DNA of 64,000 bases from Istiophorus platypterus (Eukaryota; Chordata; Actinopteri; Istiophoriformes; Istiophoridae), in NCBI GenBank assembly GCA_016859345.1, contig CM029118.1, positions 28,825,501 through 28,889,500 on the forward strand, written 5' to 3'. The first letter of the stretch is position 1; each line of letters opens with the position of its first letter. Position numbers and translations under genes: made by a program. Below are positions 23,286 through 35,854 of the stretch, one piece after another. Under the pieces are notes generated by a model. That model saw only the letters and a list, made by a program, of their open reading frames with translations, did no database searches and was not told the DNA's origin.

Positions 23286-24065
23286 TTGGTTGCATGCAAA
23301 TGTTTGCCCTCCCATGAGATATTACAATTGTTTTTGATTTTTGAAGAGGGAAAAAGTAAATATAACAACAAACAGACATAAAAAATATATCCTCAAAATC
23401 CTGTGTTAATTTTTATTTAATGAACCTAAAAAAATGAAAACCAAAAAAACAGCAATTGTTGCATGTCCAAAACTTTGAGCATCCTACTAAGTCAATAGGG
23501 GCCACAAACACCGTAGGTGTGTTTATCCAGAAATGATCCAGAAAATGTGCTTTACAAACTTGAAACATTGACTATTGTGATGAGGTCTCAGGTAAGGTTT
23601 CCTTCCAATGACTTTTCCATGCAGACCCTGTTTGTGTATCAATGCTGCACAGTGGAACTGTGCACTACCACTCCTGTGTCAGCTGAACCTTCCTGCAGGT
23701 CCTGCAGTCATATATGGGTTTTTCATTACCTCTCTGCCCAACAGATGTTCAATTTTATTAGAAAGTTTTTCTTGGTCTTCCAGATATTGCCTTAACTTCC
23801 ACAGTTCCTCTTCGGTTCTGAAAATTTCAAGCTGGAAGTATTTTGATATGTATTTACAACCTTCCTCTACTTTGTAGATCACTTCAGATCCTCGGCCAGT
23901 TGCTTAGGGGAGCCCATGTTTGTTGAGTGTTATCACAAGGTTAGAAGAGTCAGACAGTTATCACCTCTGGAAGTGTCATCAGCTGACAAGTTCTAATGAA
24001 AGTTCTTGACCTGCTTTACAAGTTCCTCTAACTCAGAGAAGGCTTAACAACTTTATTAGGCTCTG
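23286..24065 (-). mobile_element. Tc1-like DNA transposon relic (lineage 1)
   Basis: The left end carries TTGCATGCAAATGTTTGCCCTC, close to the GCATGCAAAAGTTTGGGCACCC terminal repeat of a common vertebrate Tc1 lineage. The transposase reads on the minus strand. Upstream of its start (plus 23918 to about 24065) the sequence resembles that element's 5' leader. The other terminal repeat and the catalytic part of the transposase are missing, so it is truncated. Confidence 0.7.
23480..23917 (-). pseudogene. Tc1 transposase N-terminal remnant
   Basis: Start ATG at 23917-23915 gives MGSPKQLAEDLK, then a stop. The frame resumes as YKVEEGCKYISKYFQLEI, KLRQYLEDQEKLSNKIEHLL and VMKNPYMTAG, matching the paired helix-turn-helix DNA-binding region. 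Further on, GVVVHS and TVQ words persist in broken frames to about 23480. The DDE catalytic domain is absent. No product is expected. Confidence 0.7.
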
Positions 24066-24239
24066 CAGGGTATGTATTTATTTCATTTCACTTTAAATTC
24101 AACTCTTTCATATGACTGTATCTATTTTTTTTACTAGTTTTCTCTATGAGGAGGTCAAAGTTCAGAGTTGATGAGAGAGACCAGGAGCAAAAATACATTA
24201 GGCTTTCTAGTGGAAGGGCAGTTCTGCCAAATTACACAT

Positions 24240-24584
24240 TTGCCATTACATTTTATAAGATGATAATATGTTATATATTAAAATAAAATAACATGAAATA
24301 AAAAAGAATGCAGGTTTTAGTACAAGTATTATCAACAAATTAAGCATCAAAAGTAAAAGTTCTCAATATGAACCATGATATATAAATCTGATTCTGCAAC
24401 ATAACTGTTAAGTAAAGCAGTCAAATAAATGTACTAATTTAAAAGTACATTACTTTGCACCTGAAATGTAGTGGTTTGCAAGTATGATGTAGAATTAAAG
24501 AGAAACTCTCAAGACAACAGCTATTTTAGACATGTACTAAAATACAGTAACTGAGTAATTACACTTTGTTACTTTCCACCCTCG
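24240..24584 (-). mobile_element. Non-autonomous hAT-like transposon, second copy
   Basis: Opposite orientation to the copy at 10717-11212. It contains GCATCAAAAGTAAAAGTTCTCA, TAAGTAAAGCAGTCAAATAAATG and ACCTGAAATGTAGTGG, and ends GTTACTTTCCACCCTC where an intact member ends CCACCACTG. The distal end is eroded around 24240-24310. No coding capacity. Confidence 0.6.
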
Positions 24585-25099
24585 ATAATGATCCAAATGG
24601 CACTGACACTGTACACATCTATAGACCCAACTTTGTCGGCTTTTATGCTATCTGAAACCACACTGTGATTTTAGCTGCAAAATCTTTCCCACTTAAACTT
24701 GCTAGTTTCATGACAAGTATATTTTTTACCGCCAAAGAATTCCAGTTGTTTGAACACAAAGTTAGGATAATATATTTCTCCCTCTCAGTGTCAAGACTGC
24801 TGACACACACACAGACAAAGAACCGGTGAGGGAGAGGCTAGCTAAGCCTTAACATTCCCAGCACGGCACAATTAAGACTGAGCGCTAACAGACACTCCCA
24901 GTTTAACCACATTACTCTTAAAAAATGTTACACAAACCAGAGACATCTCTGACAGCGCAACATTATCCCCCCAGTTACAATTAATTACCCACATGTCCTC
25001 CCCATGCATCCCATTTACATATCTTAACAAAGGCAGGGGAATCTGCCAGGAGGGAAAATACAGGTTAGTTAGGCATGCCAAGGAGCATGCTGATGTGTC

Positions 25100-25138
<39 letters not shown>

Positions 25139-26504
25139 CTCATGCTGTGATGTGACAAAAAAAAACAAAACAAATTAATGCAGATCAGCTGCTGATACTT
25201 GGCCAATAGTAAATGTGATCCCTTCAAAACTTCACATATCTTTCCACCTCCATTTTCGCTGTTATATCATGTTTTACATCATGTTTTGTAAAGTATATGC
25301 AGACATGCATACAGTGTATATTTTTGCAGATATGTATAGACATTACATAGACAGTACATAGACAGTTCTGGTGCAGACACACTTTGTCTTTGAATATGTT
25401 TTCTTTTTTCTTCTCTTTCTTCTCCATTATTTCTACCTCTTGTTTCCCTCAGTCTCTTATTTATAATGGGGAGAGGGAAGCTGTAGATAAAAGAGGCAAG
25501 CAGGGAGATAGAGTGAGCGGTCACACTCTGTGATGCTATCTGCTACCCACAACGCATTGCAAGTGGACGCCTGACATGTTCTATACATCTTTCCACTCTG
25601 GCGCTCATTAAACAAATGCCCGTTGATATATAGCTCTCAAGAAATGAATTTTTACCTCTGTGGGCTGGGGCTTCTGCTCTCTCTCAGTCCCTTCATACTC
25701 TGTGATCTCTTGGGCCTATGGAAACGCACCAACACACATACACACACACAAACTCACACTCACAAAATGTGCATGCTCGCACACACATAAATTTCAAAAA
25801 CAAAGATAACAAATGTGGCCATATACACCTTCACCATGTACACACTTATTTCACTTATTTTCTCCCACTGGGCAGCTAAGGCTGTGTTTGCTCTTATCAC
25901 CAGAGTATGACCAGTTACTTATATTAAAGCTGGCTCCTTGCACTGTGAAAACATGAAGCAGATATGATTACTCTGATATGCAGTATATATAATGACACAC
26001 AATGCAGCACATTTGTTAGAGCCCAAGTCATCCCCACTGGATGCCTAAGTGCACTGCTACACCATGATATTGATAAGGAACTTATAGATTTTAAACAGTT
26101 TCATTTATTATCCTTGTTATCTCCTGTACTTTTATCCCAGCCATAGATGAGTTGGAGGCTAAACTTGGTGAAATTCAGTTTTCCTACCTATTTATACACA
26201 GAAGTAGTGTTTACAGGCCTTTTTAAGCTGGTAAAATCACAGTGACCTGGATCCATTGCATACATCAAAGAAAGAAGCTAACTCTGTAAAGATAAGCTCT
26301 TTTAACAGAAAGATCAATTTGATGCATAATAATTTATTTTTTTAAAATGTTGTTTTTTTTCTGATATGGCATTGCTTCCAGTTTACATTTTTCATATTTA
26401 GATACATAAAAATGTCCATATTGATTGACTGACTGTCATTAAGAATACAAAAAAAAAATAAAAATGAGTTGATATAAATTGAAAACTGTATCGTCTTTCA
26501 ACTC
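24585..26504. other. Gene-free interval with a GT microsatellite
   Basis: Contains (GT)15 at 25104-25133 and CA-rich scatter at 25733-25790. Otherwise unique-looking, with no supported gene. The small minus-strand frames at 25224-25524 are chance. Confidence 0.4.
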
Positions 26505-26561
<57 letters not shown>

Positions 26562-26562
26562 T
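26505..26562. repeat. (TAA)n microsatellite
   Basis: About 18 TAA units, ending in a single TGA/TAA variation. Confidence 0.95.
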
Positions 26563-28920
26563 AATATGTAAGTCATTGATTAATTTGTTGATATGTTCTT
26601 GTAAAATTTTCTGTCAGGAATTATTTCAAGTAAATGTACATTTGGTATTTAAAATGAGTATTCAGTAAACATAAAAAATTAAATGCCATCCAAAAGGTAT
26701 TCCCAGTATTAACAGAAATTCATTCTTTCCTTTGCTCTATAGTGGACGGCTCAGAGTTAGTGGGCATGTCTGGCCCTGTTTGCCCTTGCATGCATTTGCT
26801 CAGTGACTGGCCGCTCTCATTAAAGCTTGCTAATGCGCTTGTAAAACAGTCAGCAGAAACAATAGATCACTGCATGAGGCCAAAACAAGGTGTGTGTGCA
26901 GGGAGGGGGGTGAGGTGGTGTGCATGGGAAAAAAGTAGGGGGCTGTCTGGGAGAGGGAGAGCAAGAGTGTGAGGGGAGAAAGAGGGATAGGGTGAGTGAG
27001 ACAGGCTGCAGAAAGAAAGAGGGCATGTGAAAGAGAGAGCGCGAGAGAGAGGTAGTATTGGGTGGAGGTGGATGCTGGTCAGTGGAGATGTCGGTGGCCC
27101 ATTAATCTTGGCCTCTTCCTGCCTAGTTATTGTGTATTTCTTTTGGCCAGAGATTGATTGTAGCAGGAGAAGATGAATTTGCCCATGGACCTTCTTTTCT
27201 CTCTTCCACTCTTTTGTTTTTTTTCTAACTCCTGATGCTCTGCCAAGGTGATAATGCTCTCTGTCTCTCTCTCTACTGGTTCCCCTCATCTTTCTATGAT
27301 CTCCACCCTCCCTTCTCCTGTGTTTTCCCTTTCATTTATTTTAGATTACAATCATCATCAATTGCAAGTTGCAAAAAACTTGTTTGTATGGCAGAAAGAA
27401 ATGGAGATCAAGGGTCTGAATGTCACCGCCCAGGGGCTGGGGAATGAGGATGATCACAAATCCAGCTAGACCTAAATGTTAAGACAGGGGCAACTCCAAG
27501 CACATGCAAATACACAAAGGACTCCTACGCTTACTCCCCTTTCACAATGGGCAAAAAAACCCACTAACACCCACTAACATCTGGCTTTTGTCCTCAGTTG
27601 GAAAGGTTCAAACTGGCATTAATTCTCAGGCAAAATTGTGCTGCACTGGTCATGGGTATTCATTGGCTCCATCTCAACAGTGATGGAAATATTATACCTG
27701 GGTTTTATTGCCTTTTTCCAGAGTGATGCTATGAAGCAAGTTGAAGTTCTGGATGTTCGTGTGTAATTAGCCAGGAGCATTTATTGTTTTTTTTATGATC
27801 TATGGGAAAGATGTTCAACTACGAATGAATGAATTGCATGCAGTGTTCCACGCAAACTGTTGAAAGTTGGAAGATACAGAAGTAAAAGTAACTGCCATAA
27901 CACAGTCTCTGGCCTTCATGCTTTCTGCTTTCTGCTGTTTACAAACCAATTCTATGGTACATTAACAATGTTAAACATTACACACCAGAAAAAAAAAAAA
28001 AAAAAAAAAAAAGGAAAAACAGAATGGTAAACTCACCTACTGGCAGTTGAAAAGGAGCCAGTTGCCTTTTTTTTAAGTGGATTTACCCACATCTAAAAAA
28101 ACAAAAACCTACATATACATCCTAATTTTGATAAAACAGGTATTAGTTTGCCTTTCCTAATTACTTAATTTTACAAACTAGCAGGTAAAGCAGGATAGAA
28201 AATTGTGTTATTCACAAAACTCATTTGTGGGTGTTTAGGGACATTGTCATGTGCCACTCAAGTCATACTTGCTCTCATACACAGCGTCATAACCATACAA
28301 TACTGTCGAGCCCTATACTGCCCTGATCTGTACTTTGTTACATACACAACTACAATAAATTCCAACACAGACCCCTGTCCAGATATTTTAACCATAACAA
28401 CTATACAAAGCAGCTGACTGCCTATCCCCAAGTGGTCAAAAATCCATTAATACAGCTTTGAATATTTAATTTCCTGAATGTCTTACAGTCTTATGGAAAG
28501 GATGAGAAGTTACATAATCTTGATTGCTCTTACTCTAACAAAACAACCAAATAGCACATTCTGTGTTGTTAGATTCTCCTTCAACCCTAAACTTTGCTAT
28601 AAGTGCTGCCAAACAGATACAGGGACTATTTTCATTTAGCAAACCATGAAGGAACTTAGAAACTGCATTCTAGTTAATTTATGCTACAATTCTGTGACAC
28701 ATCTACTGTGTTTCTCTATCACACATGCTTATTAGTCTGTTTTAAATGTTGGAGATACTGTATGTTACTTAAGCAGGACACAATTTTACTTTCGCACACA
28801 TCGCTTTTCACTTTCACATGCACCTTCAAAATCATTCATACATAACCTATATTCAGTCTTCTCACATACAGCATCACAGATTATCTCATACAAACACAAT
28901 TACACCAAGTCAAAAAATAC
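26563..28920. other. Gene-free interval with purine-rich tract
   Basis: 26884-27058 is G-rich and purine-rich on the plus strand. The 140-codon minus-strand frame over it is composition-driven (Ser/His/Pro/Leu-rich). A poly-A run lies at 27989-28012. 27560-27720 is complex, non-repetitive sequence. No gene supported. Confidence 0.4.
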
Positions 28921-28924
28921 TTTA

Positions 28925-29960
28925 CAGTGGCTTCAGAAAATATTCAGACCCCTTCTCATTTACCATTTGCCACTATTGTGTGTCATAGATTCAATTGTAA
29001 TTCATCAATCAATGGTCAATAACCCATAGTCACAATGTGAAAACTGTTTTCTAGAGAGTTTTTTTTTCCCAAATGTACTACCCCCCCCAAAAAAAAAAAA
29101 CCCCAAAAAAACAAAAACAAACAAACAAAAAAACCCAACATAATCTCTAATTGCTGAAATTATCCTAATTCAGTACACCCTTTGGCAGCAGTCTTCTTGG
29201 GCAAGTCTCTACAGCTTGCACATTTAGATTTGTGCTGTTTATCTCATTCTTCCTGGAAGATCCTGTCAACTTCTGTCATATTGAATGGGAAGCATCAGGG
29301 AAGCATGAACTTCCCTCTTGAGGTCTCTCCACAGATATTTCACAGGGTTTATTTGTTCTCTTTCTGGACTACTCAATGGCATTCAGAGACTTTTCCTGAA
29401 GTCAGTCCAGCATTGTCTTTCAGTCTCAGTTTGCATACACACTAGAGCATTTTTTTTTTTAAGAACCACTCTAAATTTGGCTGCATTCATCCCTAACTCA
29501 ATTCTGACCAGTCTTCCTTGTCCCCGTCGCTAAGAAGCTCCCCTACAGCACGATGTTGCCCCATATTGCTTCACCATAAGGATGGTATTTGCCAGGTTGT
29601 GAACAGTGCCCGGTGTTTGTCAGTGCCCGGTGTTTGTCTTTTTGACTATTGGGTTCTTGGATACCTCACTGACTTTGGCTCCCTTTGACTGTATAGAACA
29701 TGGTGGTTCCAAACTTCCGCTATTTAACAATTATTGAGGCCACGGTGCCCCAGGGAACCCCAGCAAGCTTTAGAAATGGTTTTATAACCTTTGCCTGATC
29801 TACACCTCACCTCAGTATTATTGCAGAGGTCCACAGAGATTTCCATGAATTTTATGGCTTGATTTTTATCCTGACATGCAGGGTGAATTGTTGGACCTGA
29901 ATGTATACACACAGGTGTGTGCCAGTCAATTCAATTTGCCACCTGTGGCAATGAAGTTCT
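28925..29960 (-). mobile_element. Tc1-like DNA transposon relic (lineage 2)
   Basis: Left terminal repeat CAGTGGCTTCAGAAAATATTCAGACCCC begins after a TA dinucleotide (28923-28924), the expected Tc1 target. Transposase is on the minus strand. The body matches a widespread fish Tc1 family but has internal deletions and a C8/A-rich homopolymer block (29080-29130). A 17-base tandem duplication of GTGCCCGGTGTTTGTCA sits at about 29605-29640. The right terminal repeat is lost after about 29960. Confidence 0.8.
29170..29912 (-). pseudogene. Tc1 transposase remnant
   Basis: The minus strand starts near 29912 with HPACQDKNQAIKFMEISVDL then RCRSGKGYKTISKA, matching the helix-turn-helix N terminus of Tc1 transposases. 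Downstream words, such as the antisense of TTGGTGGTTCC and of TCACCATAAGGATGG, correspond to later parts of the gene. Frames are interrupted and segments are missing. No complete DD34E catalytic triad can be read. Confidence 0.75.
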
Positions 29961-32400
29961 TTGCTTTTGAGTTTCCATTGCCTCACACTCAATGAAGCAT
30001 GAACTTCTTAATTATTTCACATACACTTCACTATTTTGGGTACAGTTTACTGTAGGTGAAGTAGTTATGGTGTGTTTCAATCTAAGTTTGGCCTTAATGT
30101 GGCCTTTTATGGTTTACAGCCTCTGATACGTCTATACTACTGTGCACTCCTGCATGTGGTACTGAACTGCTGTAATGTGCAAATCTGCAGCAGTGTATTC
30201 CCTGGTCTGAATCCTACTTATCTCTTTGACCTTGGCATTGCCAGGCATATATGACAGACTACAGAGACTTGGCCTTTGCACATACACACCCTTGTGCAAA
30301 CAAATAATGAGGCTCAGCCTTCCCTGAAGATTATTCTCTTCATATTCCTAATTTGGTGGGATTGTCTAATCAATGAAAAAATGTGTCACGGCATGAACAT
30401 TGCATGGTATGAACCAGGTGTCAGGATTATCACTTTCCCACAAGGAAGAAAAAACTGAGTTTTAAATTCTAAATATCACACAAATTACTTGCTTTAGATA
30501 TAAAAAAAACTGCACACAAAACTAAAATTATTACAACAGTGACAAAACATTTTTGGATTGCTTGCTTGTATGTAAGCATTGTCAAATATCCAACATGACC
30601 ATGACCCAACATGAAGTAAAAGAAAACTGCGTAACCAATGTCACACACTATTGATGAATCTTCAAAAACAAGTAGACAGTTTTAAATGTAGAGCTGAAGA
30701 TGGGCTATGGGGAGTGAGAGGGACTGTACTAGTTTCTAGGAAGATAATGAAAATAAATCAAATACAAGTGGTACTGAAAATTACTTTTGTTTATATGACA
30801 TATAAAGTTACTTCAATATCAAAATATCCCTCCAAAAACCTTAATTTATGAGGCAAAATCAATGAATAGAGTATTGACAAAAACTACTTTTGAGAATAGT
30901 TTTATAGCTTGGAAAAACAATCCTGTTTTGTGCATGCAACATAAAACTGCCACAGTTAGATTTTTAAATTCTGTTAATATTTTACTCAAAAACAAGTAAA
31001 AATGCAAGCAAAAACAAGCAAGCAAACAAACAAACAAAACAAAGTCTCTGGACACTGGATTAAAACATTTTTCCAGAAGATATTTTTTCCTTTCAGTCTG
31101 AGACACTTATGTCGACCAAAAAAAAAGAATCTGAGCCCAACGACGACTCTCCTGAGAGAACTAATCCCTGCTATTAAACACAAACATGAACATGAATCTT
31201 AATTAAATCAACAAAACCAAATTCAGCATTAAATGGAGGTTGGGGAGGTAGAGGGGAGCTGCAGCATCAAATGGCATTGGCATGAGTGTGATCATTAGAG
31301 TAACAACAAAAAGTCTCAGGTTACAATATCCATCCTGTACTCCTGCAGGAACATGATTACTTGCCACAAAGCTGTGAATGAGCCAGTCATTATAAAGCAA
31401 AATGCATCAACCTAAACAATTACATAGGTAGTTTGTTCTTAAACTCGAATATAACCCATAGGAGCTTAGCTACACCTGACGTATCTGACCTTCGTCATCA
31501 TGGTAAAAATAACAAAGGCACAGTCGATGTTGTGGAACGGTCACGGTTTGGATAAGTTTAGGCCCAAAAAATACTTGGCTAGGTTTAGGACAAGATGTTT
31601 CTTTGGGTTAAAATAACTTCTTTATTAGGGTTAGATAACATTCGTTGTCATGGTTACAGTAATAAACATGGTTGTTAAGGTTATGGGAAGGTCGTGGATA
31701 AATAGAACAACACTGATTATCAGTGTCATGTGAGAAATGCACAGCGGTCCCCTTTATTAAGGTTTTCCCGCTTTCCTCCCATCATTATTGTTACAGCTGC
31801 TAGAGGTCATTATTACAACCCATAGTTACAATAAAACATAACTATGGGTAGTAACAAGCTTCTTGCACAGATGATGAGGGTTATTTTTTTACAGAAGGAT
31901 AGTCTCTCCAAACTCATCAAACCATTCAGTGACCTCTCATTACCCATCTAATGCATTTGCATTTGTTATGCCGATCCACCTGTTTATTACGTTTTTCCTT
32001 TGAATTCTATGAATCATTTTCCCAAAAACATGCATTTTTGAGGGATCTTTTATTTTAGAATACATTCAAAATCACATGCTTTATCACATACTTTAATAGC
32101 CTGTTTTTTTTGTGACAGTATGTAGGTCTGAATGCTAACTTTCTTCCTCTCTCAATTATGCACCAAACAAATTCATACTTAAAGACACAATGACACACAC
32201 AAACAAAACTTTGAAAGTCATATAAGCAGGGAGGAGGCAAACACACTTTTTACAACCCCCCCATTTTTCCTCTCCTGACATTATTTTGAGTGTGTGCACG
32301 CGAGTTTGTGTGTTTGTGTGCGGCGTTGACCTTTCTGCAACGTTGCCCCGTATTCACTGGTTGTCAGCATAGTCTCTGTCCCAGGCCATCCGTCTCTGCC
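29961..32400. other. Gene-free interval
   Basis: AT-rich. A hairpin with 11-base arms, ACCCATAGTTA (31818-31828) and TAACTATGGGT (31839-31849), is visible. 31540-31700 has GGTTAGG/AGGTTATG words resembling a decayed teleost repeat. No gene supported. Confidence 0.4.
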
Positions 32401-32418
32401 ACCAGTCAGTCCTCCAAC

Positions 32419-32643
32419 CAATCCTCCACTGTCCCATTAACACACACACACACACAGAAACATGTACACGTTACATTCTTATATGTAAAGCACATGTGTA
32501 CACAAGCAGAACACAGTCCATGCATACACATACTCATGCAAACAGGCACAATCATGCAAACACGTTCAGAAACACGCACACACACACATGCACACACACA
32601 CACACACACACACACATACAAGCAATCCTCCATTGTCCCATTA
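32419..32643. repeat. CA-rich segment flanked by 21-base direct repeats
   Basis: CAATCCTCCACTGTCCCATTA at 32419-32439 recurs with one mismatch at 32623-32643. Between them are CA-rich words and a (CA)n run near 32591-32616. The arrangement suggests a tandem duplication whose inner part diverged or expanded. A long frame over it (32290-32793) is microsatellite read-through. Confidence 0.7.
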
Positions 32644-34242
32644 GCTCGGGATGAGGTGCTCTGCTCTGCTTTGAGCCTCAGCTCAGCCTGGCTTGCCTGG
32701 GGGATCATTAAAGCCTTGTCGCGCACACACACACATATGGCAGAGCTGTGGAAACGGGCTGGAGGAGTCCAGGTGGTCTGTTGTTATTTATAACAAAGGA
32801 AACAACACAGCAGAACCAGCTGACATCAGGCCCGTATGGACCTGGGACGAAGGGATGTGTGAGTGTATGTGAGCATTTTTTCTACTCGGTCCTCTATTTG
32901 TGAGTGTGTGTATGTACGTCTGTGTTGTGTACGTGTCTATGTGTGTGTTTGACAGAGGGAGAGAGAGGTAGAGAGAGAGAGAGAGATCGCTGAAGGACAG
33001 CTCAAAGTGTCTGTCCAGCCCAAACCCCCACACCCCACCCCTAGACAGTGGTCTACCAGGACCACTGGACCAGATGTTGGCTCCGGAGCAACAGCAAGAT
33101 TGATTGGTTTAATTGCCGGCACTTTACTCTCTGGCGTCTGAATACCTAATGTCAAATTTAAAGGATGTTTTCTCTCTCTCCGTCTATCTTTTTTTTCCTG
33201 TGGCTGAAATATGTGTGTCACATTTTCTGAGTGGGGTGTGTATAGGTGTGTATGTGCAGTTCCCTCTGACATCTGTTCAACATCTCCCTGTGAAAACATG
33301 AAGTCATTTAAAGGCTTTCATAACTAACAGTTTGTTTTGTGTCCTGTCAGGTTCTTCACTGCTGCCTTTTAAAATCTCCCTCCCTTTTTCTTCCCCCCTC
33401 TGACTTTTGTCTCCTCATCCGACCACTTGACATATATATCTGCTCTACAGACAGAAGTATGCTTCTGTAAGTGTATGGGGTTAACAGATGAAGGAAAACA
33501 CCACTGATATTCTATCCTTAAAATCTACATCAGAGGACTATGTACACCTTCTAAGACAGGGGAGATACTACTGCAAAAAAGCAAACAGCAAGTCTATTTA
33601 TATGATTTATTAAGAAAAATACACCTTAACATTGTGTATGTTACTCACAGGCATGGAATTACATAAAGTAAATATTTTCATGTACTTTAGTTAAATTCAG
33701 CCAGATTAGAAAACTAACAAAAAAAACCCAAAAACATTGAGCAATCCACCTCCTGGTAAAAGACAAAAGCATCGAGTAAATCTTTTAATCTTTTTTAATA
33801 GTATCTAATTATTGTACAGCTAGATTTAGTACCTTATTTTATGGTATCAAAGTATTAAATATAGTATTATATACTAATACTTTCAGTATTATTTGTCATT
33901 TGGCTCAACCATGCCATAAAACCTACACCTCTTCTTTTCTTTTCTTTCCGTCTTTATTTCATCCTGTCTTTCTTTCCTTCTTTATTTTGCTTAGATTTAC
34001 ACTTAGCTATTCTCAACAACAGGTTAACTCATATTTAGAAAAAAACACAGAAGTTATGGATCTGTCTTGCCCTCTCAATGGACTGTATCTATGTTCAAGT
34101 CGATTGCCCCAAGAACCTTTATTTGATCAAGCTGCTCTTGATGCTGCCTATTTTTAAATTGTTCACAATGTTAGTGTTAGTTCAGTATGTAAGTGTGCAG
34201 CATTTCAGTAATAGGCATTAAATAAAAAGTACAACTGATAAT
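32644..34242. other. Gene-free interval
   Basis: Includes GA-rich simple sequence at 32953-32986 and complex AT/GC-balanced sequence at 33090-33240. The right part (33600-33900) is AT-rich. No exon or transposon recognised. Confidence 0.4.
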
Positions 34243-34710
34243 GGCACTAGATGAAAACTCAGGAGAATCTCATCATTATTACAGTTCGTCCTGAGGGGGA
34301 CATGAATGTTGAAACTATCCATTCTGACACAAAAACTCTGCCAGTGGTGCAAGCTGAAAAGTCAGGGGAATATATCAACTTGGAATCATGTAACAAATTT
34401 TGTACCCATCTGTCCATCTGTTGGACAGAGAGATAGTTCACAGAATATGAGGAAACTTTAACCTGCTATTGCCACCAGATGAAAATTCAGGGGATGACAG
34501 ACACCATTAGGGTTCATTTAATAATACCTTAGATGTCTGCACTGGTTTCATGGCAATCCATCCAATATCAGTCCAGACTTTTTATTCAAAATCGAAAATG
34601 ACAGCCACATTGTAAGCCTAGGGGAAAAATCAGTCACCTAACTGATCAACCACCCCACATCCCTACAGCCACACCTAAGCAAACATGAAAAAAGTTTCAA
34701 AAGAATAGAC
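34243..34710 (+). repeat. Tandem array of a diverged teleost repeat (about 4 units)
   Basis: Units of about 110-120 bases start near 34243, 34341, 34464 and 34590. Each carries a form of CTAGATGAAAACTCAGGGGA. Better-preserved units add ATTAGGGTTCAT and TTTCATGGCAATCCATCCAA (34547-34566). This belongs to a minisatellite-like repeat common in teleosts. Units are strongly diverged, so the array is old. Confidence 0.5.
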
Positions 34711-34994
34711 ATCATCATAACGTACTTTCATCAGCCTAAATATGTCGTACAAAGTACTTTAATATTTATTTTCAGGGTTTGATTTCAGTTGACATCGGAC
34801 ACACGGTGTCATCTACCAAGTTAAACTTTTTCGTGAGACCTCTCTAAGAAAGCAACATGAAGCAGGATTTTATACTATGTAAAAGCAAACAAAATGTATT
34901 GCCATAATAAAAAAAGAGAACTACATAAGTTCTTGAAGTTAGAAGATTGATCATTGATCTCCCCCTAAAGTAGCCTACGCTCTAGCCAGTATGA

Positions 34995-34998
<4 letters not shown>

Positions 34999-35038
<40 letters not shown>
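34999..35038. repeat. (GT)n microsatellite
   Basis: About 20 GT units. Confidence 0.95.
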
Positions 35039-35040
<2 letters not shown>

Positions 35041-35854
35041 CTGTGTGTCCTGTCAAGGCCTAAAGCATAGGTTCCTGCACCACTCCACCCACCCACAGAC
35101 ACACACTCAAACACACACCCCTACCTTCATCTGTCCCCTCCATATCATGTACCTATCGGCATCTGTCACTGTGGCAAGAGAAACAGGGAGGTAGGGACAT
35201 ACAATGGAAGGAGCGAAGGGAGGCACGCAGCAGACAATTAATTGTGAGTGCAGGTGGAGAGGCAGAAAGACTGAGACACAATGTGAGAGAGACTGAGAGA
35301 AAGGCAGAGAGAGAATAATAAAGTGTCCCTAGTAGGTATTAATCTCCCTCACAGTGCAGGCATGTCAGTGGAGGCTAGCTAGTGACTAATGCCATATTTT
35401 GCATACAGTGGTCACAGACAGTTTTTTTTTGTTTTTTTTTACCAGGCTGTAACACATGAAGAATTTAACTCCTGTTGTGGCTGGAAGAAATGCAGACTGG
35501 AAGTGTAAACCCTCCGATAAAGCAGCAATTTCATCAAATTTGTTACCTGGTTTTGTTCAACCTGGCTACTGTACTTTTATCTATTGTTTTGTTTGAGTGT
35601 GATCCATTGTTTCTTAAAACTACTAATAGCTGGAGTATATATTTACAGGCTACGCCAACTATTATTACATTATTTCTGCTTTTTCTTCTATCAGTTTTTT
35701 AAGGTTTTGCACATACTTGTCTCCAATAAACTCAGTTCATATATTTATATATAAATAACAAATTTACAACAGCAAATACATTGGAAGGAAATTTTGACCA
35801 GATTTAGTATACTATTACCATAATAAGAGTTTGGTTAATTGTTGTATTTGGCAA
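35039..35854. other. Gene-free interval
   Basis: CA-rich scatter near 35095-35125, purine-rich 35265-35315, T-rich 35422-35440, then AT-rich sequence. No gene supported. Confidence 0.4.

Noticed and set aside
26867..27289. 140-codon minus-strand frame rich in Ser, His, Pro and Leu
   Set aside because: Composition follows the purine-rich plus strand. No conserved motif.
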